The notes under the pieces are model-generated. The model was not told where the DNA came from. It saw only the letters and a program-made list of their open reading frames with translations, and ran no database searches. 64,000 nt of DNA from assembly GCA_036852015.1 (NCBI GenBank), contig JAANDG010000050.1, positions 1 to 64,000 of the forward strand, given 5' to 3'. The translations under genes were made by a program, and so were the position numbers. This DNA is from Pelodera strongyloides. Taxonomy: Eukaryota > Nematoda > Chromadorea > Rhabditida > Rhabditidae. Below are positions 10,867 to 23,351 of this stretch, piece by piece (positions within the stretch are counted from its first letter, which is position 1; every line of letters starts with the position of its first letter).

Positions 10867-13800
10867 ATGAAGGAACACCATGAGGAACCTCCCATTCTTC
10901 TACAGGGGACCAAATGGCGAACTCTTACTTCTAAACTATCTAGACTTCTGTCCAAGAACACAATTTCGTGTCGCACAAGGTTGTGTTCTATTTTTCAAGC
11001 GGTATGATACTTGTTTGCGAGACTTAGCACAATTTACATATAATTCGTGATAATGCCATATTTACTCGTCCTTCGAAATGCGTTGCGCTCTTTCTAAGAG
11101 TCTAATAAACATTTAAACATTTAATTGTTTCGAAATCACTATTCTTTACCAGGACCAGGACAACTGGTAATCCTAATTATGTGCAACTATGTACACATTT
11201 CTAGAAAGTGTGTCTTATTGTTAGATTAGGTATATGAAAGTCCGCATTGTATATTGGAACTACTAGAAGCTAAACAAAAGTTCTTAATTGCAATGCATGC
11301 TTATTGGATACGTTTATTTTCAGAAAGAGTGACAACTTGTCTCACTGGATGCGAGACCTACCAGCAGAATTGACGAATGTCCCGCTTTCACTCTTGGCAA
11401 TTCCAGGCGAGTTTTTTTTTGCCATTTAATCAAGTACCTCGTGGACTTAAAAGAAAATAACTTTTGCCATCGTCTTATTTCTGCAAAAGACTTTAAAGGG
11501 AATATGTAGGCCCTTTTTGAAGTTGACCTGTATTAATAGAATGCGTGTTCCCCATTAAGGAAACAATAACAAAAGTTGTCTAAAGTTTTCCAGTTAAAAG
11601 AAAATGATTTTCAAAGTTCAGGTTTTCCATAGTAAACCTGTTTACTGGACCCCTGGCATACCCTCCCGTTCCAATAGAACAAATTCTAGCATATGTGCGC
11701 ATACATCGGCATATAGCATGGAACAGCGACATATTTGCATGCAAATCAGAATATTCGAATTTACGAAATTTCATAATGTATATAAAGCATTTTTATTACA
11801 ATATATACAAACCAAATTTCACCTACTCTCACCCTCGAGGACTTTTTCCGATGCGCTCATCGTATATGTATACCGTAAAACTGCAGAGATCGAAGCTGCC
11901 TATGCAAATTTATCATGAAATTAAAATGCGAGCTAAATTTGCATTCGAAAACTGCAGCTTTACTGTATACATATACGATGAGCTCATCGGAAAAAGGCGA
12001 GTTTAGGTGAAATTTGGTTTGTATACTGTAATAAAAATGCTTTATATACATTATGAAAGTTTCGCAAATATAGGTTTACTTTGATGGGCCTGTCCCTTTA
12101 AATTCACGTCTGGTATGGAAACTCCAGTTTCGCATTTGTTTTACGCATCTCGAGTGCCTGCATATTCGCTTTAAGCGTTTCAAGCTTTTCAAATGCCATA
12201 CAAACGAAGCAATAAACGTCAAGACAGAATGTCTAGAAACGTATATCCTAGCCACACGCCGTTTGGCTTGGAGGGCAGGTGTCTGATAACAGTAGGATAT
12301 GAAAGGTATTCCGACATATTACATGGAAAGCGTGAAGGGGATGCAGGTTTCAATTTACTAAGCCTGAGGCACTCGTTTCCATAAATAGTTTTGGCATAGT
12401 CATAGTCAAGTTTTAGTATGAGAGTGAAAACATAGTCAATTGTTATTATATAATTCTTTTTCATTTCAGGGTCTCATGATTCCGGAGCCAATGATTCTTT
12501 GTCAACCAAATTTCCCATTGCAAATGATATGGATGGGCACCCAATGAAGAAAATCAGTATCCCAATTTATTTATTTGTTTGCAAACAATTGTAATATATG
12601 AACATGTTCTTCATACTGCGTCCTATCATCGCCAGGATTGCGCGGCAAGGCACGAAACTGGGCGCACCATTTTTTCTCTCGTTAAAATGAAAGTTTTACG
12701 TTGGAGTAGGTCATATTCAGAGTTGATCGATATTCGTCCTTATGTGAAGAGATGGGCCGTGACTCAGCACAAAACAGCCCTAGATCAATTGAAGATAGGA
12801 GTGAGATATTTTGATCTCAGGTGAGAATTGGGTTCTTAGTTTTGCACCAGTTACCTTGTCGTTTGTGCAGTTTTTATGCACTTTTGCTCGGGTATAGGCA
12901 CGTTGTGGCATTTTATGCGTTTCAACATTTGTGTATATTTTCATATAGTGTCCTTGTTCGCACAGGATTACCACAGCCATTTTGTAACCTAACTTACCGT
13001 ATCCCCAGCAATTGTCTTTTAGAATTTCAAAAACACCGTCCAAATTCGCCTCTATCATGGGAAAAGAGTTGCGTATTGTCCATGGGTTATATGGACAGAA
13101 GCTAGCCGTTTTTCTCAAGGATATCTATGGTGAGAATTATTTACATTTAAAAATGTTAACTATTGTAAAATAGACCATCATACTTATACATGCGATATTC
13201 CTGTTATAAACATGTTAACCTTACTTTTTCTGGAAAAACTCCTTGAAAAAATGCCAAACCCAAAATCATTTTATTATAGGCTTCCTGAAGACACACATAG
13301 AAGAGGTTGTTATTCTGGACGTAAATCATGTGTACACAGCAAAGAAGTTAGAGGAAACAACTTATAAAGAGATACTGGACCTTGTCAACAACATATTTGG
13401 GGAAATGATTCAACAGTGAGTTCGACATTAAATATAGTGTAAAACACATGGTGAAATATTCAAACCAATTTCTAACACACAGATGGTTGTACTGAAAAAC
13501 CGTCTGTGGCCGGTCGCCGTACGGTTTTCCGCGAAAAGACCTATTGGCGACTATGTGGCGGCACCGGAAAAAGCCGGACAATCGTGGCCTCCGTATCATG
13601 TGTCAGTTTCTGATTCAGGCGCAGTAACCTCCGGAATCTCACCTTGGAAAGCATGAGGAAAGAACGTAAACAAGTTATCCTCATCTGTGCCAAAGTTCGT
13701 TCTTTATGTGCTCTAGTTCTAGTTTTACAAAGCCTTTTTGACAGGTGGCGCCTGAATTCCTCAAAAATATAATAGTAAGTACAATTCCAGGATATTTCCG

Positions 13801-16800
13801 ATAAAGTTTTCGTCGCAAGTGAGGCGATTACCTCACCGTATTATGAGACAAACGACCCCAGGAGAATGCTCGCCACTCTGAACTTCGTCGAAAGAGCGGT
13901 TCCTTTTTTGAACGTTTTTCCGTTTCCTAGATGAATAGTGTTGCAACCCTACGTTGCATATAGAAATATAGAGAATTATCTAAGAAAAATGTAGTCTAAA
14001 ACATAGTATTGACGATGTTTATGCACTAACAGTAATTACATACTGTTTTATCCTGTTAACTAATGTTTAAATACCGTTGACTAAAAATAAGACTAGTGAT
14101 TGTGGAAGCAACTGGCCAAGAATTGAAGCAATGCCTCCGGGGTGAGCTCTGGTTTAGCTAGCGGCTCATCACGGCTCGGTACCGGTTAAAGGGACGGGCC
14201 CATCAAAATAAACCTATATTTTGCATGTTTTTATAATTTGTATAAAGGGGGTTTATTATAATATATGTACACTAAGTTACGGCTGGACTTTATCCCGCTG
14301 AAATTTTTCGGTGTCGATAAACTCAAAAGTATACCGTAGAAGACCAACAATTGCACCCTTATTTCCTTACCGCGTCTCCCGAGGATACCTCGCTCTGATT
14401 GGGACCCGGGAGACTATCTGTCCATATAGCCACATTCCCCCGGGACACGCGGTAAGTAAATAAGGGTGCAATTGTTGGTCTTCTACGGTATACTTTTGAG
14501 TTTATCGACACCGAAAAATTTCAGCGGGATAAACTCTAGCCGAAATTTAGTGTACATATATTATAATAAACCCCCTTTATACAAATTATAAAAACATGCA
14601 AAATATGGGTTTATTTTGATGGGCCCGTCCCTTTAATACCCTAAGGTTGGCAGCGTTACCCATAAACTGCCTACGGCCCGATAAGTCTAATCACGGTTCA
14701 CATATCCGTCATAAACTGTGTGGTCCTCCCGGCATTCGCTTCGATTGGGTTACCATATATCTTAGATACCTTAGAGATCCATCTTCAGCAGCTTAATCAA
14801 GTTGCGTGCATCTGCCTTCCATTTTCTCCTATCTTGAACGATTCGGCTCCAGTGCCGGTACGTTGTGCGGGCACTATGATTAGCCCTCACTGCAGCGTTA
14901 AATTCTTGGTTGAATGAATCGCAGAATCTGGTTTTCGGACGTCCAGTAGGTAGTTTATGGCTCCAGGGTTTCCAGAACGTTAATTTCTTCGTCCATCTAT
15001 CATCAGACTGACGACAGATGTGACCGGCAGCGATGTTTCGCCTTGTAGAGAATTTCTCCAGCGACTTCAATGCCGACTGTGCTCGAAGGTGGGGACTTCT
15101 GACTCCATTGTGCCCGCTGGTTTCTAAGGTTTGTGCCAAACTTGGCCCGTTCTATAGCCTCCTGAGTGATTGTCAGCTTTCTTCGGTCTTCTTTAGTGGT
15201 TACCCATGTCTCGACGGCATATGTTAGGCCTGGATTGACGTGGGTGTTGAAGAGGTTTGCGCGGGTTTCCCTCGGAATATTCAGGTCTGTGTCGTCTCGG
15301 ATGTTTCCGCAAGACGCCCACTAGGCACGTTCTTTTGATAGATCTCCGCTTGGTGAAATAGCGCGGCCTAACTAGCAAGTGGACCACTCATTCTTAAGCC
15401 ATTTAGTCTTCTTCGCGTTGCTATTGAGCCCGATCTTATTGTTAGCACACGCATCTCTGAGGTTCTTGAGCATTCTTGAGGCGGTGAAGGTGCCGGTAGC
15501 GAATATGACGATGCCATCCGCATAGACCATGTGGGAGAGGTATGTGCCCTCGATGCATATGCCAGATTTTTGCCAGTTGAGAGTGCGGAGGGTCATTTCG
15601 AGGGCCGCAGCAAAGAGGATTGGGGAGGAGATGCCCCCTGGTCGGATGCCTCTGCCGATCGGAATCTCTATGTCCCTGTCGTATATATTGGTATTGGTTG
15701 TTAGCCCAGATGACAGCTCTTTCGGGATGTGAACGTAGTGCGGCTCTACACCTTGCGACTGGAGGGCTTTGAGGACAGCCCAACTTTCGACTGTGACGAA
15801 CACTGTTACCAGGGGGATCTGGAATTCGCGTGTTTTCTCCAAAACTTGGTCGACGGCTTGAATGTGATCAAGAGTGGAGAATCCTTTGCGGAAGCCAGCT
15901 TGGGTTGGTGGTTGGTGGCCGTCGAGAGTGTTGCGAATACGGTTTAGAAGGGACCTCGAGAATAGTTTATATAAACATCTGAGTACCGATATGGGACGGA
16001 AGTTGTCGACATCTTCCGCGTCACCCTTCTATGGAATAAGACGAGTGTGTGAAGTCTTCCAAAGTTCCGGGAACTTGGATGTCTTCATGAACGTCGTGAA
16101 GACTTTAGAAATTGTAGACCAACGAATAGGGCCGCCGAGTTTAAATGCTCTATTCGGTACGCCGTCTTTGCCCGTGGCACTTCCCAACAATGGAGGTGGG
16201 ATCCTCAGTCGTTGGAGCAGGAAATTGTCTTCTGTTGCAGCAGGTAGGGAGCCTAACCCAGCCTCGCGAGAGAGAAACCCATTTCACAAAAATTTAACCC
16301 GGGATAACTCTAACCCATGACCTCTCTTTCCAAGCCGAACGCGGGGCAGGGTTAACCCGATTCCGGACTCGGGTTAACCCGGGCTAGTTCGGACAAAGAG
16401 TTTTGCTGGCAATATTTGCTACTGAAATGAAATAATGCTACCCTCGCAGGCTCAAAAGCATTCCTCAAGGTGGTCTGTGCCGACGTCAACGCAAGAATAA
16501 GTGCACGAACAGGCAACCTCGACTACCGCATTGGTCCTACATATTTTACATTTTGTTTTCAGAGATCTCTGTCTCCGGGCAAGCTATTTGTCTCACAGGG
16601 GGTGCTGACACCGAAAAGGGACGACTACTGTAAGCAGTTTTCTGTCTTCACATGTAATTTAAAATTGTATTTAACGTGGTTTGACCTGTGCCAAAGAACC
16701 GCACTATTTATTGTATTCAAATTTGTGCCAAAGATATCCGACTCATCACGATTTACTGTTTAGTGAAGCATTTGTCGTCTTCTCTGGAAGAGCGCTTGTC

Positions 16801-16990
16801 CGGCAAAGCATCAGTAACTGCCCTAAAATGGCTCTGCAACTTCAAATCTCCACAACTAATCAATGTTGTCATTCTGGATTTCATCACTGACAAGAACTCT
16901 GAAGATATAATCGCGATTAACAAAAAGAAAATGGAGAGATTTCATACCGCAGAAGGCCTGAAACTCAGCGTCTTAAAACAAAACACATAA
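10867..16990 (+). CDS. PI-PLC X-domain (PLCXD-like) protein, copy 2
   Basis: Tandem paralogue of the preceding gene. Exons: 10867-10979, 11324-11406, 12470-12556, 12721-12820, 13023-13129, 13280-13415, 13625-13694, 13791-13913, 16563-16629, 16764-16990; 370 residues. The ATG follows an in-frame TAA directly, and a TTTTAG acceptor sits 8 nt upstream. Landmarks: HWMRDLPAELTNVPLSLLA, GSHDSGAND, RWAVTQH, GVRYFDLR, IVHGLYGQKL, VVILDVNH, ERKQVILI, KLFVSQGVLTP, LINVVILDFIT. The nine shared exons have the same intron phases as copy 1, so the pair arose by duplication after those introns existed. Copy 2 has an extra first exon coding for a basic N-terminus (about 37 residues). Intron 2 starts with GC, not GT. 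The 2.6-kb seventh intron holds a foldback element and an antisense retrotransposon fragment, yet flanking exons still join in phase. Confidence 0.9.
11493..12101. mobile_element. TTAA foldback element, GGGACAGGCCCATC family, disrupted left arm
   Basis: Right end GATGGGCCTGTCCCTTTAA; inner arms pair (CATAATGTATATAAAGCATT at 11771 with its complement near 12040). The left outer arm is replaced by other sequence starting TTAAAGGGAATATGTAGG. In intron 2 of PLCXD copy 2. Confidence 0.7.
14186..14636. mobile_element. TTAA foldback element, GGGACGGGCCCATC family
   Basis: TTAAAGGGACGGGCCCATC to GATGGGCCCGTCCCTTTAA, arms of about 180 bp nearly perfect. In intron 7 of PLCXD copy 2. Confidence 0.92.
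14756..16190 (-). mobile_element. RTE-like non-LTR retrotransposon fragment, inactive
   Basis: On the minus strand, inside a PLCXD intron. Pieces of a reverse transcriptase follow in order: QAGFRKGFSTLDHIQAV, ESWAVLKALQSQGVEP, IPIGRGIRPGGISSPILFAA, LEMTLRTLNW, then the catalytic region as MVYADGIVIFA, then a C-terminal tail (GHICRQSDDRWTKKLTFW, GRPKTRFCDSF). These match the RTE-type RTs common in nematodes and flatworms. The catalytic motif reads YADG instead of YADD, and the pieces are spread over different frames, so it is dead. 5' and 3' ends are not clear. The wider elements (endonuclease, tail) are missing. Confidence 0.8.
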
Positions 16991-18519
16991 AATAGCATAG
17001 TTACGTTAATGTTAATGGAATACATCTATTTATTTATTTATTTATTTATTTATTAAATGACATCGAGGTGTGCACCAAATATGATGAAGAGAAATCAATG
17101 TAAATATAACTAACTTAATAATAACCATTGGTGATGTACTCGATTAGCAATTGGGTAAAAAAATGGCAAATTTATTTATAAATTTATTTATTTATTTATT
17201 TGCTTTTTTATTTGTTTAATAAATATCACCGATAGTCAACATATGTCTAATAATTTGCTTGTCATAATTATAGTGAAAGGTATGTATAGAATTTTAACTC
17301 TGTATTATTTTATACGGAGATAGTAGAACAAAAATATGCATGTAGACTCGTTTTTGCCACGTATACCTATCTTTAATCTTTGGTGCTAGTACTACAGTAT
17401 ACTTGCCCTTACATAAACAAATGCATTGTACTTTCGCTTTTATAATTAGTCAATATAAACTAATTATTTATATATGTGAAATGTAAGTGTAAACTTGTAA
17501 ACAGTAGATAGAAACTTTGACGGATTCAGTGGTGCGCGGTGATAATCTGGCGAACACTGGACGACTTATTGTGAATGAAGAAATTGCCCGTTTCTAAGCT
17601 AACTTCTCTCAATCTTCGCGAAAAAAAAATACATAAAAATCAGTCTTTTATTCACAGCCAATCGTATTCATATTTGCACTTTACCGTGTTAATGTTAGTG
17701 ATATGGCGACCTGTAATTGAAATACCTGATATTTTTGTGATTTTGTAGCTGTTTCCGGTGGAGAATCCATTAAAGGGAGGGGCCCATGAGAATAAAGTTT
17801 TCCTCAATTTACTTGCACAGAATGTCCGGGATTTCAGAAATATTACTGCGAAAACCGCACTGTTTGAAGCCTGGAACTCCCATTTTCGCGCTTTTAGGGC
17901 ATTCCTGTGTTGGAAACGCCTCTTTATAATTGTAGTAATGATCTGTATTCGTTTGAACATTATTACGTTGAAAAAGAATGCAAGTGCACGGATATAAACC
18001 GTAAAAACTAATTTTTGTGTTGCTGACTACGGTACCTGGTCGAACTGTTTAGCATAGAATATCTCTGCGAGTTCTAGATGCAAATTTATGCGGTTTTCAC
18101 AGTAATATTTCTGAGATACCGGACATTGTGCGTAAGTAAATTGAAGAAATTCTTTTTCTCGTGGGCCTCTCCCTTTAAATGTTATGGGATGTGTTGATTT
18201 GTACCAAATAAACCGATAATTAAACTCTAGCACTTAAAACTTACACATACATAAAACGTAAAACACAGGAAAGTGACTAATGAATTTAAGCGTTTATGAA
18301 CTAATAAATGTAAGCGTTTATGAAGGAATCAGTAATCGCCGAGCAATGTGATACATCCAAACAAAGATATTTGATTTGGAAAGACGTTGAACTATATTTA
18401 TTGAATAGTGCGCCAAACTAAATTAAATGAAGAACACTCCGAATAATATATTCTATATGTTTCACGAATATTTTATTAGATAGCAGGATAATAAATACAC
18501 ATTGTTATTTACTACGTTG
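16991..18519. other. Intergenic, mainly repeats
   Basis: (TTTA)n at 17031-17055 and 17170-17220, the foldback element at 17770-18178, otherwise AT-rich with no supported gene. Confidence 0.6.
17770..18178. mobile_element. TTAA foldback element, GGGAGGGGCCCATG family
   Basis: TTAAAGGGAGGGGCCCATGA to TCGTGGGCCTCTCCCTTTAA; arms share CAATTTACTTGC and CGCAGTAATATTTCTGA. Lies between PLCXD copy 2 and the chemoreceptor gene. Confidence 0.85.
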
Positions 18520-20404
18520 TTAGTACCTCAGGCCTGAGGTCTGACTGTTATAGTTCTGTCCGCGAACCTCTGGTAGAACTCGGCTGGTTTGTGCGTGTGT
18601 CTTCAGTGTTGTTGATTCATGTAGGGCTTTTATGGGAATATGGCGAAAGAGTCGGACACGGAAACGCTGGAGAATGAAAAGTAATACATTTGAAAAGTAA
18701 ACAGGTAATACAGTAACGCACCGGATAAATATTTGATGAATACTGTGTTATGTGTTTTCTTTTAACATTTCTTGCTCTTACCTTGAACAACAATAGAACC
18801 ATTATGGCTTCGAATGGCGGATAGAAAGAGAAAATAATTGGTCCAACTTGTAGAGTAAATTCTGTCGCAAAAGGTATTTCTTAAAGAGTTTTAGTTTGTA
18901 TATAAATATAGTAAGCATACGTATAAGTAAAAGAAACTCAAGCTTATCGTTGCATGTGGCTTAATTTGCCAACCTCCTATCATCATTTTATGTGACGCAC
19001 ACCTATATTATATATAATGTGTCAATAAATTATTATTATATTATTAAGTAAGCGAAGTTAGTACGTCGCTGCTAAAAAAAATAATATTCAGATTCCTGGA
19101 GAGGAAATAGAAATGATATTCAACTTTTTCACCCTTACCAAGAAATCCTCCCCATATTATGAGAACGCATGGCAAATACTCGAAAATTAGAGGTGCTGCG
19201 GCCTAAATTCACTTTCTTTGAGGTATTGCATTATCACCATTTTTTGTCACCAAATTTCGAGTCTATTGTATGTATATTTTATTTTATAAGGTCTTTCCCA
19301 TGAAAAACGCTACTCGAACTTTTGGAAATAAAGTCATAAAATGTATCAGGATTTTGACTGTATATTAATATTTTTTGTAGATCAATAAATTCTCCAATCT
19401 CAACCTGGATAAATAAAAGTCTCAATAGTTGCAGGTGCATTTTCCTAGCGGAATTGCTTGCGGCAGAGGTACGGACGAAAACGTGTCTGAATTATTTAAA
19501 TAAAATAACCTTCCATAGGATAATATATTAAATATATAATATATATATTATATCTATATATGTATGTATATATATATAATTAATATATATATATATATAT
19601 CACATATATATATTATATTTATGTTCTATATATAATATATATCTTATTATATATCTATATATCTCTATATTATATAAATATATTGTATTGAAATGTAATT
19701 GAAAAGACAATGGCAATACCATAACAAAAATACAAAAACAAACATTTTGAGGATTCCTGCGCAAATAAGTGAATACATAAGAATAAGAATAACCATACAA
19801 CCCATGCATCCTCCGATACCCTTCCAATTATAGACTGTATGTAGTAGTCCATCTTCATCAGATTCTTTCTAGAAAACATATATTAACATTAATAATAAAA
19901 AAACTTTAGCAGCTTGTTTATTTGATTGTCAGTATGTTTTAATTTGTACGTTACGTTCTAGAATTTAAACAACAAAAAACTTACTTGACTAAAGACAGCA
20001 CCAAAATATGCAACTTCATATATATTTAAATTCGACCTCTCCCTCATTTGCACCTCGCTAAGTTTATTTTGCAAATCTGTAGGCTGAAAAATGTTGTAAT
20101 ACACAAATATAAAATTGGTAAACATCTTCAAATGAGCTGAAATTTTGCTGGTACACTGCTGCGTACTAGGAAATTTACGTAAAATGTTGATGGATTTTAG
20201 ATAAAACACGAACTGTACATGATATGTTTACCTATGTTCGGGAACAACATTTCGACGGTTACCTGCATCGATAAGTAGCAAACTATAAACCACACAAAGC
20301 CAAATGCGAATTGAAAAATAACAATTAGCACGATATTGTGCCACTTTTTAAATAGATTCGGCCAACGTCTAGATCAATTTTTGTAAGTTTCGTTTTTTTT
20401 ATTC

Positions 20405-20438
<34 letters not shown>

Positions 20439-20945
20439 GAAATTTAAAATAATTTAAATATTTTTACCCAGAAATGACAGTATATCGGTAGAAGCCATGT
20501 GTCCCCAACAATGAGACTGTAATACAATAGGCGACTTGAAATAACATCATCCCGAAATATCCCCAGCTAAGTCCAAATTTAGAAAGAGCTCGCGAATAGA
20601 TTAAGAAACCGCTATCGTCGGATAAAAAGTCCTAAAGGGGTAAATTATTATTTATTAGTAAAGCCTGTAAAGTCTCACAATTTTTTTTTCAATGTAAAAA
20701 AAAAATCATGTTTGCATTTCAGTGCATGCTCTCATGATATATAATCAAGATTGTACCGCATAGCATACCATATCCACAAAATATAACAACAAATCGTAGC
20801 AAATATGATAAAAAGATACGATAATCAACATTTTCTTATAGTGAATTGTGCCTTGTTTGTCTGTCATTGAGAAGTAGATTACTTGGAAATTAGCCAAGAG
20901 ACCAACTATCATGTTGGTGGCTAGAATGGCACTTCGAAAGTCCAT
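18520..20945 (-). CDS. Seven-transmembrane chemoreceptor, nematode Str superfamily
   Basis: Nematode serpentine receptor for chemical cues, expected in sensory cilia. Exons in order of translation: 20757-20945, 20468-20631, 20263-20368, 19985-20083, 19744-19868, 19405-19486, 19139-19202, 18782-18879, 18520-18666; 357 residues, phase kept at all eight junctions. TM1-2 are in exon 1 (NMIVGLLANFQVIYF, then HICYDLLLYFVDMV). TM3 ends GTHGFYRYTV, the family's xHxxYRY landmark. TM4 is IVLIVIFQFAFGFVWFIV; the TM5 exon carries GCMVILILMYSLICAGILK; a MHLQLLRLLFIQ helix leads to APLIFEYLPCVLIIWGGF (TM6); TM7 is VGPIIFSFYPPFEAIMVLL, followed by basic RFRVRLFRHI and a 40-residue tail. A TTTTAAG acceptor lies 3 nt before the ATG. 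The exact Str subfamily (str, srd, srj) is not decided. No frame break seen. Confidence 0.85.
19525..19682. repeat. TA-rich microsatellite in chemoreceptor intron
   Basis: (TA)n and ATATAT tracts between exons 5 and 6 of the chemoreceptor gene. Confidence 0.95.
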
Positions 20946-23351
20946 AGCCTTAAAAGAACGAGGTCACAATAAAAACGGCATTCTTATTTGATTTTAATTA
21001 AATATAGGAAGATATGATGAAAAATACGGTACCAACACCGAGTTACATAAAAACAAACCCAGGGGCGTTTTTGGGTAAATTGGTATTGGTATAATATTCT
21101 TCTTCATATCTTCTTATACTAAATTAAAATCAAATTAAAATGGCGAATTTATACTAACTGCGTTCCTTTAAAGTGGTGTGATCATCTTAATTTTGATTCT
21201 GTTAAAAAACATCGAAAATGGCCTATACTATTGTATGTATATATAGAAATACGGTGAATCCTATGAAGAAAGATTTGAACAGAAAATGCCAAAAAAAAAT
21301 TTTTATATCTCCGTGGAGATCTACTTTTAGAGGAATTGTACTGTATTGTTGCAGGTAGTAACTATCTAGCTTCCTAAGGGAACAAAAAGTTTTCAAATTT
21401 CACAAAAGTGCAAAAAAAAATAACGAAAAGCAAAAAAAAGTGAGTAAGCGAAAGATTGATATTTATAGAACTAAGTATTGTCTCTGGGGACGGTGCGCCA
21501 TGCTACAGTATAACAGAAGACTTTTTGTACAAAAATGATAACCGCAAGATAAAAGGAATATACATAAAATAACAAATCATTCCTATAAAGGTTCTAGGCG
21601 CCATTGAAGATTAGGTGTCTTATGAACTATCAACCATAGTACTACATTATTAATTATCATTTATGCCAAAGTATTTCTGCCTATACATTTGTATTTGACA
21701 TTTGGGTTGCGTTCGAATATGTTATTCACTGAAAAATGTCGTCATTCACAAAATAAACTATGATACTAAGCCCATAGGACGAATAAGTCATGTTTAGTTA
21801 AATTCGTGTAAGTAATATAAATATTTTAAAATGATATTGACCATGTCGTGGGGAGAAAAATTGCAGAACTGGCAATGTACTCTGGAATAGGGAAAGGAAA
21901 GGGACTATCCTAGAATTTTCACTTATGAGCAATGTAGTGAAATAACTGAATGATACTGACGGAATAATAAGACTTACGGGCTTACCCTGGCCTTGTGTAA
22001 GAGAGCACCTGGGCGGTTGACTACTCTAAAGTCTACTCAAAATGTGGATAGTAGGCAGTGCATTTGCAATGCAAACCATATGTTTTAATAAAAAAAATAT
22101 GTTTTATGAGTAGTTTTTTTATATGAAATTAAATAGCACCTGTTCTCGCTGTACCATAAATGTTGTGCAACACGCCTATAGACATAGGGCACCTAAAGAA
22201 GGCAGGTGCACTTCACAAAGAAACATTTGCAACAAGGTAGTCATAAACTTCTTCTGCAACAAGGTAGTTATGAACTTCTGCAACAAGTTATTTATGAACT
22301 TCTGGAACAAGGTGGTTAGAAAAGAAGTTCCTTATATTATTTATGAATACATAATCAATCAAAAGAAAGCACAACTTTATTACATATCACTTTGAGAAAA
22401 AGTGGAAAACAACTCTTCGACGAGCTAAGAATTAGAATTAGGCAGCACTTTTTCATTATTTGTAAAATTCACATCAGGTTTGAGCCTGTTCACCCTTCCA
22501 CAACAACAACATGCCAGAAGAAGAATTTTTTACTTAACGAAAGGTACATAATGTGACGGCTTCCAACTTTCTTCATTTCAAAAATAAATTTAAAGAAAAA
22601 CTAAATTTGTTACAAAAACTAAAACAAAACTAGGGCCTAGGGTGTTCGAGTCACATTTAATTGTTGATCGTTCTTTGTGTCCTTAAATCGCCGTGTATCT
22701 CTTTTGATGATAAAAGCGTTATGGTAATGGTTCTTTTCATACACATTTGACCAATTCCCTGGGGCTTCCAATAGCTTATTCCTCACAATTATTTCATCGC
22801 ACTTTGATCAAACCTGAAAATTTTTTCTTCCAAAACTTTTGCAACGTCCTATTATGGAGTGAACCCACGAGAATTGTGTTTTATCTCACACTCACTACTG
22901 TATCGGAGCTCGCCGGTCAAAAAATCGATAAAGTCTTCCCAATAGTATTGTTAGTTAGTTTTATTGGACAGGTACTTGTTGACTTTTTTTATCTGTGCAA
23001 AGTATGTACATAAAAATAAAAACACTGACCGATGACAAATTGGCTTGGGAACTCCGCCCACTTTCGGGCATTTCTGGAATGATCCGAGTGGAGCGATACA
23101 ATGTTTGGTGAAGGCGCACAGGGAATACCTTCAAATATATGCAAATGTCAAATAGACTGCAATAACTGTAATTGCCTGCCAAAACGAACCAATGAACAGC
23201 AAACAAAAAGAAACTAATTTTTTAGAAGCTAAACATGTTTTATTTTCCTTCTTTTTTTTCGAGGAGCAGAAGTAGCCTCGTTGAAGGAGCACTACATTTG
23301 ATCATAGCGTATAACGTGATTTAGAAACATTTTACTTTCACGCACTAAAAA
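20946..23351. other. No supported gene
   Basis: Contains an imperfect hairpin at about 20988-21132 and four imperfect copies of a 24-27-bp unit (AACAAGGTAGTTATGAACTT) at 22225-22320. Part of the DUF1647-like gene's 3' end may lie near 23290-23350. Confidence 0.5.

Noticed and set aside
13348..13620. Open frames between PLCXD copy 2 exons 5 and 6
   Set aside because: Intron sequence; the true exon 6 is short and starts at 13625.
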